A stretch of DNA of 64,000 nucleotides from Sphingomonas pruni NBRC 15498 (GTDB lineage Bacteria > Pseudomonadota > Alphaproteobacteria > Sphingomonadales > Sphingomonadaceae), in NCBI RefSeq assembly GCF_001598455.1, contig NZ_BCYZ01000008.1, forward strand, positions 42,612-106,611, given 5' to 3'. The notes below the pieces were generated by a model, which saw nothing but the letters and a program-made list of their open reading frames with translations, was not told the DNA's origin and searched no databases. Shown one piece after another: positions 63,186 through 64,000 of the stretch. Made by a program: the position numbers and the translations under genes. The first letter of the stretch is position 1; every line of letters starts with the position of its first letter.

Positions 63186-63905
63186 TCAACCCATCAGGTG
63201 ATGCGTCAGGCTGAGCATCGGCGGACTAAACGCGATCGGGCGCATCAACGCCACCACTATAGTGATCGCGCCGAACCCCCAGAAATAGGCCGGATGCACC
63301 TTACCGCGGGTGCGCAGGTCATAGATCATCGCGACCGCGACATAGACCAGCATCACTGCCCAGATGCCCCAAAGGATCCATGTCCCCATCAACGGCAGCG
63401 GCAACAGGCGCCCGACGCCCGGCGTCATGACCTGGATCGCGCCGCACAGCATCAGCCGGCGATGCCAGTCGGTCCGTCCTCGCATCGCCACGCCGGCGAG
63501 AGTCAATCCGGCAAAGGTCAGCACGGTCAGCCAGTCCATCACCAGGAAGACATTGGGCTCGAAGAACGGCGGAATGCGGTGGTTTATCGCCGTCAGAGTA
63601 TTCACGCTGAGCCCGACCAGTACCATCCAGCCGACATAAAAAGCGGCGACGCGGCCGAGCCGACGGTGGAGCGTCAATTCCCCGCGCCAGATCAGGAAGT
63701 TCTGCGCCAGATAGATGCCGATCCAGCCCATGAACGTCAGGCCGTGGACGTGCACCCACCACGGCGCGCCAAAGCTCGAGCGGCCCATCGCCAGTTGAAG
63801 CGAAAAGCCGCTGATGACGGTCGCCGCGATCACCAGCGCCATGACGAAGAAGAACAGGCGCTCCCGGACGAGCGGATGCATCTGCGTGTCGGCTGCAGTG
63901 GCCAT
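63186..63905 (-). CDS. multi-helix membrane protein, unknown function
   Basis: This 239-residue protein has six to seven predicted helices, starting with ERLFFFVMALVIAATVISGF. Conserved-looking polar residues are histidines in WWVHVHGLTFMGW and in TLHRRLGRVAAFY, which could bind a haem or metal. It begins after GGGGGGAAATC. It resembles uncharacterised alphaproteobacterial membrane proteins, but I cannot name the family. It lies 36 bases upstream of nadA on the same strand. Confidence 0.75.
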   Translation of the reverse strand: MATAADTQMHPLVRERLFFFVMALVIAATVISGFSLQLAMGRSSFGAPWWVHVHGLTFMGWIGIYLAQNFLIWRGELTLHRRLGRVAAFYVGWMVLVGLSVNTLTAINHRIPPFFEPNVFLVMDWLTVLTFAGLTLAGVAMRGRTDWHRRLMLCGAIQVMTPGVGRLLPLPLMGTWILWGIWAVMLVYVAVAMIYDLRTRGKVHPAYFWGFGAITIVVALMRPIAFSPPMLSLTHHLMG

Positions 63906-64000
63906 GATTTCCCCCCGGAAAATGTTGGCGACGATTTAGCAGTATTACTGGCGATGCACTAGGGAGAGAGCGAGAGCGGTCTGCGAATTCCTCCCCGGCA

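Noticed and set aside
61767..63962. 731-residue plus-strand frame opposite nadA and its neighbours
   Set aside because: Antisense of three minus-strand genes; composition is arginine/histidine-rich and without any domain.

Overview
The window is chromosomal DNA from a GC-rich alphaproteobacterium, most likely a sphingomonad (Sphingomonas or a close relative). I infer this from family content and gene order: an aroA-cmk-rpsA-ihfB neighbourhood, a TIGR02300-type protein, DUF2794 next to cysE, an oxyR/ahpC/ahpD cluster, tamA-tamB, and many short double-hairpin intergenic repeats. No database was searched. Every family call comes from reading the translated sequence.

Layout. 1-6.8 kb: end of a secreted protein, a periplasmic cyclophilin, gatB, a single-domain response regulator, rluB with a long basic tail, rsmD, and an EthA-like Baeyer-Villiger monooxygenase. 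7-13.4 kb: tamB and tamA, the outer-membrane assembly pair. 13.5-16.6 kb: a MarR regulator divergent from hppD, then hmgA (tyrosine/homogentisate catabolism), with a perfect palindrome in the divergent promoter. 16.6-20.8 kb: small membrane proteins, DUF1801, an SRPBCC protein with its ArsR regulator, and a CadC-like membrane regulator. 20.8-25.8 kb: DUF2794-cysE, a TauE/SafE permease, ahpD-ahpC divergent from oxyR, and a fasciclin protein. 26-29.5 kb: overlapping pgsA-moaD-moaE, an LplT/Aas-like MFS protein, a 54-residue membrane protein and a RidA protein. 29.5-36.3 kb is more accessory: secreted hypothetical proteins, a lower-GC lipoprotein gene bracketed by palindromic repeats, LysR/SDR/SnoaL-like genes, a Crp/Fnr regulator, DUF6894, and a Phd-like/PAS fusion. 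36.6-46.6 kb is the translation and central-metabolism block: tRNA-Ala, TIGR02300, aroA, a peptidase-like hydrolase, cmk, a cobalamin riboswitch with metE, a double-hotdog thioesterase, rpsA and ihfB. 46.7-54.1 kb: tRNA-Leu, an acyltransferase, a GH16 glucanase gene between two 164-bp direct repeats, an unknown gene, an MreB paralogue, a cupin and an OmpA protein. 54.6-64 kb: a peptide-type ABC binding protein, DUF4112, RNase T2, nadC, an acyltransferase, DUF1697, PPK2, nadA with a coupled unknown gene, and a membrane protein.

Most of the window is ordinary core genome. Three places deserve attention. First, the GH16 cassette lies between 164-bp direct repeats that carry a tRNA-3'-end-like sequence, and one repeat cuts off a recognisable gene fragment. 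Second, a lipoprotein gene sits between two related palindromic elements. Third, metE appears to have two layers of control: a 20-bp perfect palindrome just upstream of a B12 riboswitch. I see no CRISPR array, intact transposase, prophage or clear defence island.
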